Below are positions 17,700 through 27,408 of a stretch of 64,000 bases of DNA, piece by piece. The stretch is taken from the NCBI GenBank assembly GCA_002428495.1, contig DIWR01000023.1, forward strand, positions 85,347-149,346. Direction: 5' to 3'. Position 1 is the stretch's first letter, and every line of letters starts with the position of its first letter. The DNA is from Synergistaceae bacterium UBA6101. GTDB taxonomy: Bacteria; Synergistota; Synergistia; Synergistales; Synergistaceae. The notes beneath the pieces are model-generated. The model saw only the letters and a list, made by a program, of their open reading frames with translations. It did not search any database and was not told where the DNA came from. A program made the position numbers and the translations under genes.

Positions 17700-17822
17700 A
17701 TCGGATACTTCCTTCCACCTTTAGAAAGCACTAGATGAATAATGGATTAGTTTATCACAAATCGGGGATATAGTGTACAATTGTGCAGTCGGAAGGCCTT
17801 TCTTCCTAAATGATGACGGGGG

Positions 17823-18731
17823 ATGCTGAATCAGGTGGACCAGAATATGAAGGGGATAGCTGCTCTTTTTTTTGCTTATTTTATCTGGGGAGCGATGCCG
17901 GTCTACTGGAAAGCACTGGAAGCCCTTTCATCTTTTGAAATATTGGGGCACCGGGTAATATGGTCTGTGTTCTTTACTTTTCTTCTGATGTTCGGGCACA
18001 GAAACCGGATGATCTTCATGGATATGCTTAAAGAGAGAAAAAAAGACATCTTCTGGCTTGCAGGAGGGGGATTCCTCATATCTTTCAACTGGGGCCTCTA
18101 CATATGGGCCGTCAACCATGGAAGGATACTTGAGACAAGCCTTGGCTACTTTATCAACCCTCTTGTAAGCATGTTCTTCGGGATGATGTTTTTTATGGAA
18201 AAACTAAATAAAATTCAGACAATAGCACTTTGCCTTGCGGTTCTGGGAGTAAGTGTCGAGCTTATCTCAGTCGGATCAATTCCACTTGTTTCGATAGGCC
18301 TGGCTCTCTCCTTCGGGTCATACGGAGTTCTCAAAAAGGCAGTGAAGGCTAAACCTGATATTGCGCTTTTCATTGAGACCCTCACAGTATCTCCAATTGC
18401 GATGACATTTCTCATGTTTCTCCAGAAAGAGGGGACTGCCTCTTTTCCTTATGACGGTCTGACGAATATTCTGCTTGCAGGTACAGGGATCCTTACTTCC
18501 ATTCCTCTCATACTTTTCGCTTATGGCGCAGCACGTGTCCCCCTCACGACTATAGGCTTCGTTCAATATGTTTCTCCAACACTCAGTTTCATACTGGGTG
18601 TCTTTGTCTACAATGAACCTATCCGGATGTCCAGGATAACCACATTTATTTTTATCTGGGCAGCTCTTGCTGTCTATTCGGCAGATGCTGTCTTCAAAAG
18701 CAGGCGAAAGATCGACAGCAGTAAGGCCTGA
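17823..18731 (+). CDS. rarD: RarD-type EamA transporter
   Basis: A 302-residue inner-membrane protein with about ten hydrophobic segments, of the RarD subgroup of drug/metabolite transporters. The N-terminal GIAALFFAYFIWGAMPVYWKAL and the following EILGHRVIWSVFF closely match RarD proteins, and FGSYGVLKKAV and QYVSPTLSFILGVFVYNEP are also typical. Substrates of RarD are not settled; the name comes from chloramphenicol sensitivity work. An in-frame ATG at 17847 has AGGTGG eight bases upstream and is an alternative start, but the first ATG gives the usual length before the KG motif. Its end lies 56 bases before the TetR promoter. Confidence 0.88.
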   Translation: MLNQVDQNMKGIAALFFAYFIWGAMPVYWKALEALSSFEILGHRVIWSVFFTFLLMFGHRNRMIFMDMLKERKKDIFWLAGGGFLISFNWGLYIWAVNHGRILETSLGYFINPLVSMFFGMMFFMEKLNKIQTIALCLAVLGVSVELISVGSIPLVSIGLALSFGSYGVLKKAVKAKPDIALFIETLTVSPIAMTFLMFLQKEGTASFPYDGLTNILLAGTGILTSIPLILFAYGAARVPLTTIGFVQYVSPTLSFILGVFVYNEPIRMSRITTFIFIWAALAVYSADAVFKSRRKIDSSKA

Positions 18732-18786
18732 CTTATTTTCGTTATTGTACCCGCAGTCAAATAACGGAGAATATTCCAGGTTTGTG

Positions 18787-18816
18787 TTGACATACATACT
18801 TCAGCGTATGTATAAT
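18787..18816 (+). promoter_or_regulatory. Near-consensus sigma-70 promoter of the tetR-RND efflux operon
   Basis: TTGACA at 18787-18792 and TATAAT at 18811-18816 are both perfect consensus hexamers, separated by 18 bases. Transcription would start near 18823, about 27 bases before the TTG start of the TetR gene. The spacer is filled by a palindrome, described separately. Confidence 0.85.
18792..18813. promoter_or_regulatory. Operator-like palindrome inside the tetR-RND promoter
   Basis: Perfect 8-base arms atacatac (18792-18799) and gtatgtat (18806-18813) flank six bases and occupy the spacer plus part of both promoter hexamers. The known E. coli AcrR operator has TACATACA/TGTATGTA arms, so the match in sequence and in position argues for autorepression by the TetR protein encoded just downstream. 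Confidence 0.75.
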
Positions 18817-18849
18817 TCGCTATGCAAATTTTTATATGGATGTGATGGA

Positions 18850-19470
18850 TTGCCAAGAAAAACTAAAGAAGACTCTATAAAAACCAGAAGCCAACTTCTT
18901 GAATCAGCTCTGGATGTTTTTTCTGAAAAGAGCTTTTCAGATGTCACGTTGAGCGAGATAGCAGAGCGGGTCGGGATGACCAAAGGAGCACTCTACTGGC
19001 ATTTCAAAAGCAAGAGTGACATTCTTTCCAAACTTATCGGAGAAATATGGCTTGATTCTGAGAGGGAATTTGCAGAAAAATTTGGTGAGCCTGAGACATT
19101 GGCGAATTTGCGTGACTACTACAAGAAAAAACTTGTGCCGCCCGACAGAAACGACAGATTTATGAAGATCAATGCCATAATGCTGAGACGTTTTGAATGG
19201 CCGGATGACGTCAGGTCCAATGTTTTTTCCCTTCTGAAGCAACAGATAGCAAGAGAAAAGACGATGATAAACGATATTCTGCTGAGATCCAGGCAGGAGG
19301 GGACCATAAGGCAGGATATGGAGGCTGAGGATGTTTCTGCGGCGATAACCTCAGTCTTTTATGGTCTTTTTATATTAATGCTCAGCGAAATTGTTACAGA
19401 AGACCTCACAAGGTGTACAGATTTTATATGCAACGCATTCAGAAAAGAATTGCTTTGCAAAGAAAATTGA
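18850..19470 (+). CDS. TetR/AcrR family repressor of the adjacent RND pump
   Basis: A 206-residue TetR-type repressor. The N-terminal DNA-binding domain is well conserved: KTRSQLLESALDVFSEKSFSDVTLSEIAERVGMTKGALYWHFKSKSDI split into the usual helix-turn-helix (residues about 28-55). The C-terminal half is a variable ligand-binding domain. The frame is open upstream into rarD, but the TTG at 18850 gives the family N-terminus LPRKTKED and lies just after the promoter; a start there is preferred although its ribosome-binding site is weak. It heads the efflux operon and is followed after 31 bases by the fusion-protein gene. By analogy with AcrR, ligand binding should relieve repression. Confidence 0.88.
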   Translation: MPRKTKEDSIKTRSQLLESALDVFSEKSFSDVTLSEIAERVGMTKGALYWHFKSKSDILSKLIGEIWLDSEREFAEKFGEPETLANLRDYYKKKLVPPDRNDRFMKINAIMLRRFEWPDDVRSNVFSLLKQQIAREKTMINDILLRSRQEGTIRQDMEAEDVSAAITSVFYGLFILMLSEIVTEDLTRCTDFICNAFRKELLCKEN

Positions 19471-19501
19471 ACATTATTCAAGAAAGAGCGGGTGCGTTTA
19501 A

Positions 19502-20767
19502 ATGACATCTCAAGGGGAAGACCGAAAGATACAGATCAAAAACTCTTCGGGTAAGTACGGATGGATGAAGGCTGCTGCAATAATTGCAATAATTGTCGTG
19601 CTTGGATTTTCAGTAAAGGGCTATTTGAAATCCGATGCGGCAATTAAAAATCCTCAGATGCAGCCACTTGCCCCTGCTGTAGTTCTTTACACTGTGACAG
19701 AAAAGGACCTGTCTTCGAGCCGAAGTTTTATTGGGAAGGTGGAAGCTATCCAGACTGTCTCCCTGAAACCCCAGGTTTCAGGAGAGATCGTTAAAGTTAA
19801 CTTCAAAGAAGGATCCCTTGTAAAGACAGGACAGACCCTATTTACTATAGATTCGAGCCATTATCAGGCAACTGCAGACCTCAGAAAAGCTGAGCTGGAA
19901 CAGGCTCAGGCCGGGCTGATAAAGGCTGAGAAGTACCTTGCACGCGTGAAGGCAGCAGATACGCGCAGCATTTCTGCGAGCGACATAGACGCGGCCGAAA
20001 GCGCTTTTTTGCAGGCCAAAGCCGGTGTCTCACAGGCTAAGGCTGTGTTTAGGCTTGCACAGATAGACCTTTCACATACACGGATAACTTCCCCTATAAG
20101 CGGGCAGATAGGAGCAGCTGCTTTTACAAAAGGAAATTATGTAACTCCTGTCTCCGGCCCTCTTGCAACGATAGTCCAGATGGATCCGATACGCGTCTCT
20201 TTTGCCCTACCCGACAAAGACTATCTTAACGAGCTGGAGCAGTTCAAAAAAAACGGTCCGGTATACAAGACAACTTTGGTGCTTTCTAACGGCAGGGAAC
20301 TCAATATGCAAGGGGAGCGCGACTTTGAAAGCAATAAAGTTGACGAAAGGACCGGCACCCTTGAGATGGTGATCCGTTTTTCCAACCCTGATGGTATCCT
20401 TATCCCGGGTTCTATGGTCAGGGTAGGGACAAAACCCGTCGAGAAAGATATGAGCATCGTTATACCGCAGGAATCGATATTGGCTGATTCACAGGGAAGC
20501 TATGTTTTTACTGTAGATGATAAGAACATCGCCCATCAGACAAGAGTAGAGCTTGGAGCCGAAGTAGGCAGCATGCGCAAGGTCGTCAAGGGCCTCAAGG
20601 CAAATGACAGGATCATCCGGATCGGTCTGCAGAATGTGCGCCCGGAATCCCCTGTTATACCTGCTCAGGCGGAAACGGAAAATAAAACTGCAGCAGAGAT
20701 AGCAGGCCAGACCGAGGAAGAACTTTCCCTATCTTCGCCGGATTCTCAAAATAAAGAAGGAAACTAA
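19502..20767 (+). CDS. RND efflux periplasmic adaptor (membrane fusion protein)
   Basis: A 421-residue AcrA/MexA-type adaptor that links the inner-membrane pump to the outer-membrane channel. One N-terminal transmembrane segment (about residues 23-42) anchors it; there is no lipobox cysteine. The lipoyl halves are LKPQVSGEIVKVNFKEGSLVKTG and ITSPISGQIGAAAFTKGNYV split around a coiled-coil hairpin (about residues 115-190, rich in Ala, Lys and Glu). The beta-barrel and membrane-proximal domains follow. A Ser/Glu-rich tail of about 40 residues is extra. It lies between the TetR and pump genes, with a 2-base gap to the pump. Confidence 0.93.
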   Translation: MTSQGEDRKIQIKNSSGKYGWMKAAAIIAIIVVLGFSVKGYLKSDAAIKNPQMQPLAPAVVLYTVTEKDLSSSRSFIGKVEAIQTVSLKPQVSGEIVKVNFKEGSLVKTGQTLFTIDSSHYQATADLRKAELEQAQAGLIKAEKYLARVKAADTRSISASDIDAAESAFLQAKAGVSQAKAVFRLAQIDLSHTRITSPISGQIGAAAFTKGNYVTPVSGPLATIVQMDPIRVSFALPDKDYLNELEQFKKNGPVYKTTLVLSNGRELNMQGERDFESNKVDERTGTLEMVIRFSNPDGILIPGSMVRVGTKPVEKDMSIVIPQESILADSQGSYVFTVDDKNIAHQTRVELGAEVGSMRKVVKGLKANDRIIRIGLQNVRPESPVIPAQAETENKTAAEIAGQTEEELSLSSPDSQNKEGN

Positions 20768-20769
20768 AA

Positions 20770-23700
20770 ATGTTTTCTGCATTTTTTATCAGGCGTCCCA
20801 GATTCGCGATGGTAATAGCCATTGTTTTGGCTTTTGGCGGACTCATATGCGTGTTCAGGCTGCCTGTTGCCCAATATCCCGACGTGACGCCCCCGCAGAT
20901 CAGTGTCGGAGCCTCTTACAGGGGAGCTGATGCTTCGACTCTCGCGAACACAGTGGCGGCACCTTTGGAAGAACAGCTCAACGGTGTCGATGGAATGATA
21001 TACATGAGCTCGACTTCCGATAACAGCGGATATTATGAACTGACCATCACTTTTGACATGGGGACAGATCCTGACATGGCTCTTGTAAAGGTACAAAACC
21101 GCATCCAACGGGCAACTCCTATGCTCCCAAACGAGGTCACTGCACAGGGTATAACAGTAGATTCAAGATTTTCAGACACGCTGGGGTTTGTTGGCATCAT
21201 TTCCCCGAATGGGACCAAAGATGGTCCGTTTCTTATGGACTATGCCGAAAACAACGTCAAAAATGTTTTTAAGCGGGTACCGGGAATGGGGGACTGCAGG
21301 GTCTTCGGTTCAAAGTACAGCATACGTATATGGCTCGATCCGGAGCGTATAGCTTCGCTGGGCTTAAGTATCGATGATGTCGCAAATGCGATAAGGAGCC
21401 AGAACAAACAGGCATCAATAGGCTCTATAGGTACAGCTCCTGTCAAGACGGACCAACCTCTTGTATATTCGCTGACCACGCGGGGTCGGTTAAACTCAGT
21501 AAGCGAATTTGAGAACATCATCCTTCGCACAACTGACCAGGGCGGTCTGGTGAAACTTAAGGATGTCTCCCGTATCGAACTTGGGTCAGAAACTTACGCA
21601 TTTGATGCCACTTTCAACGGAAAGCCCGCGGCAATGATGCTTTTGACTCAGTCCTCTGGCTCAAATGCTCTTGATGTAATGGCAGGCGCAAAGAAAACAA
21701 TAGAGGAACTGACCCCCAGCCTTCCGAGCGATACAGAGTTTGTTATGGGATATGACTCAACGGAATACGTAACTGCTACGATAAAAGAGATCATACTCAC
21801 ACTCTTTATAACATTCTCTCTCGTTGTCTTTGTCTGCTATCTCTTCCTTCAGGACCTGAGGGTAACACTCGTGCCTGTGGCAGCTATACCGATATCCCTT
21901 ATGGCTACGTTCACGGGCCTGGCGTTTATGAACTACAGCATCAACATCCTATCACTCTTCGGGTTGGTGCTTGTAATAGGAACGGTCGTTGACGACGCTA
22001 TCATTGTTGTCGAACGTGTCCTCTTCATAATGGGCAGAGACCACTGTGACACCGAAACAGCTACGGTGCAGGCCATGAAGGACGTTACAGGACCTATGGT
22101 CGCGACCACGCTGGTATTCCTTGCAATATTCGTGCCGGTTGGTTTTATGGGAGGCATCACAGGCCAGATATACCGCCAGTTCGCAGTTACAATTTCATTC
22201 TCAGTAGTCTTTTCGCTTATTGTGGCGCTTACTCTCAGCCCGGCAATGTGCGCTCATTTGCTTAAAAAAGTGCATCAAAAAGAAAGCGGCCCGTTGAAAT
22301 GGTTCAACGATTTGCTGCGTGCTTCAACCGGTAAATATGTTGCCGGTTCGATCTGGCTTGCCAGGAGAAAGGTGGTAACAGTTGCGATACTTGCAGCTAT
22401 TATCGCAGCAGCCGCATTTTCTGCCAAAAACCTGCCTACTGAATTCCTTCCCAACGAAGACCAGGGGGCTGCATTCGCGGCCATCCAGCTGCCTGAGGGC
22501 GCAAGCCTTGGCAGGACACAGGCTGTAATGGACAAACTGATCCCACAGATAAAAGATATTCCCGGAGTTAGATTTGTAATGGGGATAAAAGGCTTTAGCA
22601 TAATCGGCGGAGCAAGCGAAAACATGGGTTCGATAGTCATCCCCCTTGAGCACTGGGATAAGAGGAAGTCCAGAGAAAAGGACCTTCAGACTATCGTAGA
22701 AAAGATAGTTGCCATAGGTTCATCTGTCCCTGAGGCTCAGATAAATATTTTCACGCCTCCGGCTATACAGGGGCTGGGGATAAGTGGCGGAATAGACATG
22801 CGCCTGCAGTCGCGCCTTAAGAACGATCCGGAGAAAATGGCGATGGTCCTCAGGGATTTCATAGGCAAGATCAACCATATACCCGGAGTTCTTTATGCAT
22901 ACAGCACTTATACATCCAACACACCGCATCTTTTCCTTGACATCGACAGGGAGAAGGCTGAGATGATGAATGTGCCCGTGGGAAATATATTTTCAACTCT
23001 GCAGACATACTTTGGTTCAGCCTACATAAACGACATAAACATCGGCACCCAGGTCAACAAGGTAATGGTCCAGTCTGACTGGAATTTTAGGAACAATATA
23101 AGCAAAATTGGAAACATTTACGTAAACAGCATTGCGGGAGAACCCATTCCTCTCCATAGTCTTGTCTCTATAAAAAACACGGTAGCTCCGCGCTCGATCG
23201 CCCGTTATAATCTCTACCCCAGTGCAGCCATAACTATTGTGATGAAACAGGGTTATTCAACGGGGCAGGGCATAATAAGCCTGAGGGAGCTGGCCAAAGA
23301 CCTTCCGGAGGGTTACGGTTATGAATGGTCGGGAATGACTTATCAGGAACAGCAGGCAAAAGGGCAGATAGTAATGGTCATATTGATAGCGATGCTGTTT
23401 GCCTACCTTTTCCTTGTCGCGCAGTATGAAAGCTGGACAGTTCCGATACCGGTCCTCCTTTCACTTCCAATAGCTGTCCTGGGCGCCCTTGGCGGTGTTT
23501 ATATCATGGGACTTTCAGTTTCGATCTATGTACAGCTTGGAATATTACTGCTGATAGGGCTTGCCGGCAAGAACGCTATACTGATAGTTGAATTTGCGAA
23601 GGAACTTCGTGAAGAAAAGGGCCTGTCAATAATAGATGCCGCAGCGGAAGCTGCACGTGAACGTTTCCGAGCAGTTCTTATGACGGCATTCACATGCGTT

Positions 23701-23895
23701 GTCGGAGTCCTTCCCATGCTTCTTGCCAGCGGTGCCGGTGCCGGAAGCAGAAAGGCTGTCGGAACAACGATATGCTACGGAATGACGACATCCACATTGC
23801 TTGGCATATTTTTGATACCTGCGCTTTACGTCCTTTTCCAGACACTGAGGGAGGATCTTAAAGGACGTATAAAGGCTTCGTTTGGTAAGGATTAA
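20770..23895 (+). CDS. RND family multidrug efflux pump, HAE1 (AcrB-like)
   Basis: A 1041-residue inner-membrane proton/drug antiporter, the usual length for AcrB homologues. It begins FFIRRPRFAMVIAIVL, the standard first transmembrane helix, and the N-terminal YPDVTPPQISVGASYRGA block is typical of HAE1 pumps. The proton-relay aspartate pair is in VIGTVVDDAIIVVE in transmembrane segment 4, and the second-half relay region is GLAGKNAILIVEFAKE. Two large periplasmic domains lie between helices 1-2 and 7-8. The ATG is two bases after the adaptor stop. Substrates are probably hydrophobic drugs, bile salts or dyes; that is inference from the family. Confidence 0.95.
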   Translation: MFSAFFIRRPRFAMVIAIVLAFGGLICVFRLPVAQYPDVTPPQISVGASYRGADASTLANTVAAPLEEQLNGVDGMIYMSSTSDNSGYYELTITFDMGTDPDMALVKVQNRIQRATPMLPNEVTAQGITVDSRFSDTLGFVGIISPNGTKDGPFLMDYAENNVKNVFKRVPGMGDCRVFGSKYSIRIWLDPERIASLGLSIDDVANAIRSQNKQASIGSIGTAPVKTDQPLVYSLTTRGRLNSVSEFENIILRTTDQGGLVKLKDVSRIELGSETYAFDATFNGKPAAMMLLTQSSGSNALDVMAGAKKTIEELTPSLPSDTEFVMGYDSTEYVTATIKEIILTLFITFSLVVFVCYLFLQDLRVTLVPVAAIPISLMATFTGLAFMNYSINILSLFGLVLVIGTVVDDAIIVVERVLFIMGRDHCDTETATVQAMKDVTGPMVATTLVFLAIFVPVGFMGGITGQIYRQFAVTISFSVVFSLIVALTLSPAMCAHLLKKVHQKESGPLKWFNDLLRASTGKYVAGSIWLARRKVVTVAILAAIIAAAAFSAKNLPTEFLPNEDQGAAFAAIQLPEGASLGRTQAVMDKLIPQIKDIPGVRFVMGIKGFSIIGGASENMGSIVIPLEHWDKRKSREKDLQTIVEKIVAIGSSVPEAQINIFTPPAIQGLGISGGIDMRLQSRLKNDPEKMAMVLRDFIGKINHIPGVLYAYSTYTSNTPHLFLDIDREKAEMMNVPVGNIFSTLQTYFGSAYINDINIGTQVNKVMVQSDWNFRNNISKIGNIYVNSIAGEPIPLHSLVSIKNTVAPRSIARYNLYPSAAITIVMKQGYSTGQGIISLRELAKDLPEGYGYEWSGMTYQEQQAKGQIVMVILIAMLFAYLFLVAQYESWTVPIPVLLSLPIAVLGALGGVYIMGLSVSIYVQLGILLLIGLAGKNAILIVEFAKELREEKGLSIIDAAAEAARERFRAVLMTAFTCVVGVLPMLLASGAGAGSRKAVGTTICYGMTTSTLLGIFLIPALYVLFQTLREDLKGRIKASFGKD

Positions 23896-23904
23896 GGGAG
23901 TGGA

Positions 23905-25380
23905 ATGATGAAAAGGATCAGAATAGCGATAATTTCCATATCCATCCTTCTTATGGCAGGTTCTGTTTTTGCTGAAAATGTTCCTCAGCAAAACGCCGAT
24001 GTCGAACTTAGTGAAGGAAAATGGGTAGAGATGGCCCAAAGATATCCTGTCCCAGCGATGTCAGATGGTGTATTAAGCGAGCCCGATCCCGAAATGCTGG
24101 CAAAATGGTGGGAGTCCTTGAACGACGAGATACTTACACAGCTTATTGAATGGTCTCTTGAAAGCAACAGGGACCTGGCTTCTGCCCGTTCAAAGGTGAC
24201 AGAGGCGAGGGCCGCGCTTGGTATAAACAAGGCAGCGCTTTTGCCATGGCTCGACAACACCGACTACTGGTACAACTCCAGGACTCCTGTTCAGACAGGG
24301 GGTGCGGGCAAAGGGGTCGATATCTACAGATTAGGCATAGATGCGTCATGGGAGATAGACATTTTTGGCGGAAAAAGAGAGACGGTCAAGGCGGGAGCTG
24401 CTTCCCTGGAGGCACAGTATGCATCACTGCATGCCGCCTGGGTCTCCCTTTCTGCTGAGGTCGCACTGAACTATCTGACGCTACGGACTCTCCAGGAGAG
24501 GCTTCTTATCGCAGAGAGCAATCTGGCCCTTCAGGTAGATACGCTGGAAATGCTTCAGTCAAGGGTAGATGCAGGACTGAGCGACCACCTTGCCCTAAAT
24601 CAGTCCAAATACACACTGGAACAGACAAAAGCTCAGATACCTCCGATCAAAAAGAGCATTGAGGAGGTCAAAAATAATCTTGCGGTGCTTACGGGAAGGG
24701 TTCCCGGAAGCCTTGACCAGATGCTGAGTGAAAGGAAACCGCTTCCTATGCTCGATCAAAAAATGATGTCAGGCATTCCGGCAAACAGTATCCGTCAGAG
24801 ACCGGACATATTTGCTGCTGAGCGTCAGCTCGTCGCGCAGATAGCCCGAAAAAAATCGGCAAAGGCCGATCTCTGGCCCAAGTTCTACCTGCTTGGCTCC
24901 ATAGGCACAGAATCCCTTGATACAGGAAGCCTTTTTGAGGGGCCCAACAAAGCATATTCATTCGGGCCAAAGATCGTCTGGCCAATTTTCCACGCAGGTG
25001 CTATCAGAAATAATATCAAAGTCCAGACAGCAAGGCAGGAACAGTACCTTGCCGTATACGAACAGACAGTGCTCAAAGCCGTGGCTGAGGTCAGGAATGC
25101 CCTGACTGCGGGCATAGAGGAAAGAAAAAGGAACGATGCGCTCAGGAGGGGAAGAGACGCAGCAATGGCTGCGCTCGATGTGGCTAATGACAAGTACAGA
25201 AACGGACTTACCGATTTCAACAATGTCATAAACGCACAGAGAGCACTCCTTTCCCTGTCAGAAGCGACTGCGATAAGCGACGGGCAGATCACATCTGATT
25301 CAGTGATGCTCTTTAAAGCTCTTGGCGGCGGATGGGCTCCTATCAGCGAAGAATATGAAACTTCTGCATTGAACAAGTAG
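23905..25380 (+). CDS. Outer-membrane efflux channel, TolC/NodT-like
   Basis: A 491-residue outer-membrane factor. A signal peptide (residues 1-24, ending VFA) is followed by two OEP repeats of long helices; hallmark stretches are NRDLASARSKVTEARAALG, SWEIDIFGGKRE, LNYLTLRTLQERL and RQRPDIFAAERQL. Many NodT members are lipoproteins, but this one lacks a lipobox cysteine. Two adjacent ATG codons follow a GGGAGTGG site; either may be used. It is the last gene of the TetR-MFP-RND-OMF operon and is followed by a hairpin. Confidence 0.93.
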   Translation: MMKRIRIAIISISILLMAGSVFAENVPQQNADVELSEGKWVEMAQRYPVPAMSDGVLSEPDPEMLAKWWESLNDEILTQLIEWSLESNRDLASARSKVTEARAALGINKAALLPWLDNTDYWYNSRTPVQTGGAGKGVDIYRLGIDASWEIDIFGGKRETVKAGAASLEAQYASLHAAWVSLSAEVALNYLTLRTLQERLLIAESNLALQVDTLEMLQSRVDAGLSDHLALNQSKYTLEQTKAQIPPIKKSIEEVKNNLAVLTGRVPGSLDQMLSERKPLPMLDQKMMSGIPANSIRQRPDIFAAERQLVAQIARKKSAKADLWPKFYLLGSIGTESLDTGSLFEGPNKAYSFGPKIVWPIFHAGAIRNNIKVQTARQEQYLAVYEQTVLKAVAEVRNALTAGIEERKRNDALRRGRDAAMAALDVANDKYRNGLTDFNNVINAQRALLSLSEATAISDGQITSDSVMLFKALGGGWAPISEEYETSALNK

Positions 25381-25409
25381 GATAATTTTATTCAGTATAA
25401 TGATTTTGA

Positions 25410-25438
25410 GAGCCTTGTCGCATACCAAGACAGGGCTC
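25410..25438 (+). terminator. Hairpin after the RND operon
   Basis: Arms gagccttgtc (25410-25419) and gacagggctc (25429-25438) pair with one G-T wobble around a nine-base loop. No clear T-run follows, so it is a weak or rho-assisted terminator, or it protects the 3-prime end. Confidence 0.5.
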
Positions 25439-25499
25439 GCATTGTTATAATAATGAAACAGTTTTATTACAAAAAGCTTTTCCAGGGGGAAATAACCGC

Positions 25500-26456
25500 A
25501 TGAAAGCGACCAGATCTGCTTTGATAACAGGGGGAGCCGGATTTATTGGCTCGCACATGGCTGACGAACTCATCTCTGACGGATGGAAGGTCACTGTGCT
25601 CGATAACCTGATCACCGGAAAGAGAGAGAATCTGGAACACCTGTCTAATGACCCTTCGCTCAGATTCGTTGAGGGAGATGTCTCAGATAAAGTTCTTCTG
25701 AAGAAACTGCTGGAGGGCATAGATGCGGTCTTCCACTTTGCAGCCATGGTCTCCGTACCGCTGTCGATAGAAAAGCCCGAAGAGTGTCATCTCAATAATG
25801 TAACAGCTTTCAGTGATTTGATCATAGCTTTGAAAGACATGAAGATCCCTCTCATATATGCGAGTTCCGCGGCAGTTTACGGCAACAGGAGCGAGGGACT
25901 GAGGCACGAGGGAGAGATCCCCCTGCCAATGTCGCCCTATGGGGCAAGCAAGGCCATAAACGAAATACAGGCGTGTTCTGCAGCAAGAGTCTGGGGACTG
26001 GATTGTGTCGGGTTCAGGTTCTTTAACGTCTATGGCCCGAGGCAGGTTCCATTTGGTTCATATGCGTCTGTAATACCTAGGTTTTGTCATGCGCTTTCTT
26101 CCGGAGTAAGCCCTGTGATTTTCGGAGACGGCACCCAGACAAGGGATTTCGTATACGTCAGGGATCTGACGTCGGTGCTCCTGAAGATGTGCAAGAGGGC
26201 ACACCAAAACAGGGGACGAGTCTTTAATCTTGCTACCGGAAAGAGCATGACGGTAAACGAACTATTGAAACTTATCTCTGAGATAATGGGTTCAGATGTC
26301 AAAGAAGTGAGACTTCCTGAGAGACCGGGAGATATAAAGATAAGCAGCGCTGATATCTCTCTCCTTACCGAAGCCCTGGGAAAAACAGAATTTACCGAAA
26401 TCAGATGCGCACTCTCTGATACTGCGGACTGGTACAGGGATCACTATAAAAAATAA
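25500..26456 (+). CDS. NAD-dependent sugar-nucleotide epimerase/dehydratase (extended SDR)
   Basis: A 318-residue extended short-chain dehydrogenase of the UDP-glucose 4-epimerase group. The NAD-binding motif is GGAGFIGSHMADEL at residues 10-23. The catalytic residues are in the YASSAAVYG strand and the YXXXK motif SPYGASKAINE. RFFNVYGPRQ and TRDFVYVRDL are further family blocks. It probably epimerises or dehydrates a UDP-linked sugar for surface polysaccharide; the exact sugar cannot be read from sequence. ATG has AGGGGG ten bases upstream. No glycosyltransferase genes are nearby, so it is a single-gene unit, convergent with the YdcF-like gene. Confidence 0.9.
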   Translation: MKATRSALITGGAGFIGSHMADELISDGWKVTVLDNLITGKRENLEHLSNDPSLRFVEGDVSDKVLLKKLLEGIDAVFHFAAMVSVPLSIEKPEECHLNNVTAFSDLIIALKDMKIPLIYASSAAVYGNRSEGLRHEGEIPLPMSPYGASKAINEIQACSAARVWGLDCVGFRFFNVYGPRQVPFGSYASVIPRFCHALSSGVSPVIFGDGTQTRDFVYVRDLTSVLLKMCKRAHQNRGRVFNLATGKSMTVNELLKLISEIMGSDVKEVRLPERPGDIKISSADISLLTEALGKTEFTEIRCALSDTADWYRDHYKK

Positions 26457-26460
26457 AGGA

Positions 26461-27222
26461 TCATCCAAGTATCCTGAAGGCCAATATACCGATCCATTCC
26501 TTGATGCCCAGACAGGAGAGGTGGAAATTGTGAGCATCCGGGAAAAGGTCCGGGATGCCCCTGAATCCTGGTTTTGTTTCCATCCCTGCAGAGAGAGAGA
26601 AGAGGCTCTTTCCCCTGAATACTGAATGGGCCCTTAACATAGAACGGGGCATGTGGAAGGCGTTGGTCACTATAACGACATGATGAAAGTCTGGACCGGA
26701 AAGCATCCTTTCGGCATAGATCATGTTTTCTTCCGTCGTTCTTGAAGAAGTTTCAAGCATTGTTTTGCCCTTCCACCCCATCCTTTTTGCGCAATCATCC
26801 ATTATTTCTGCCTCGGTCCTCTGATCGTAGCCATATACGTTTCCGCCTGAAAAGATGAGTACATCTTTGCTTCTGTCAGCCGCCGTGACAGCAGAATAGA
26901 TCCTTTCAAGGGAGTAGACACCGGGTGTAACTGCATCCCCATCTCTGTCGTAGTTCGAACCGCCCGCAAGGACAAGGAAAGCCACAGGCCTTTCAGTCTC
27001 AGGTACAGAATTCAAATGTTTCCTTTCCAGTCCGCCTGTAATAAAAAAGGATCCGGCGGAGGTGCTCATAAACCAGATGAACAGGCTGAGTGCCAGCATA
27101 GCAAGAGAAAGTATTTTTTTGTTTTTTGACCTGAAAAGGACAAAAGAGAAGATGAATGTGATAACGCACAGCAGCCCCGGGGGCACTAAGAGCGATCCTA
27201 TAAGTTTGTATGCATAAAACAT
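26461..27222 (-). CDS. YdcF/ElyC family membrane protein (DUF218)
   Basis: A 253-residue inner-membrane protein. Two hydrophobic segments at the N-terminus (about residues 5-28 and 35-55) are followed by a DUF218 domain with VAFLVLAGGSNYDRDGDAV, YSLERIYSAVTA, SSRTTEENMIYAE and VIVTNAFHMPRS, the conserved nucleotide-like pocket. The architecture is that of ElyC, which affects envelope and peptidoglycan synthesis in E. coli; its chemistry is unknown. The ATG at 27222 has GAGGTG five bases upstream and is preferred over a TTG six codons earlier. It is divergent from the UPF0182 gene. Confidence 0.85.
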   Translation of the reverse strand: MFYAYKLIGSLLVPPGLLCVITFIFSFVLFRSKNKKILSLAMLALSLFIWFMSTSAGSFFITGGLERKHLNSVPETERPVAFLVLAGGSNYDRDGDAVTPGVYSLERIYSAVTAADRSKDVLIFSGGNVYGYDQRTEAEIMDDCAKRMGWKGKTMLETSSRTTEENMIYAERMLSGPDFHHVVIVTNAFHMPRSMLRAHSVFRGKSLFSLSAGMETKPGFRGIPDLFPDAHNFHLSCLGIKEWIGILAFRILG

Positions 27223-27408
27223 ATCCTCACCTCTTCGCAAAACAGGTCATATCAATATTCATTATCAGTGCCGGTATGTTGACCTGCTCAGTTTTAACAT
27301 ATTTCTACATTTTAGGCAGCTGTTTAGGTGATGCGGCGCTGGACATGTAGTTGATTTTAGTTAACAATAAACAGATACGATTGTACACTGAGCGAGGAGC
27401 TGGTGACC

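Noticed and set aside
18667..18849. Upstream extension of the TetR gene back into rarD
   Set aside because: It would place the promoter and operator inside the coding region; the family N-terminus begins at the TTG at 18850.
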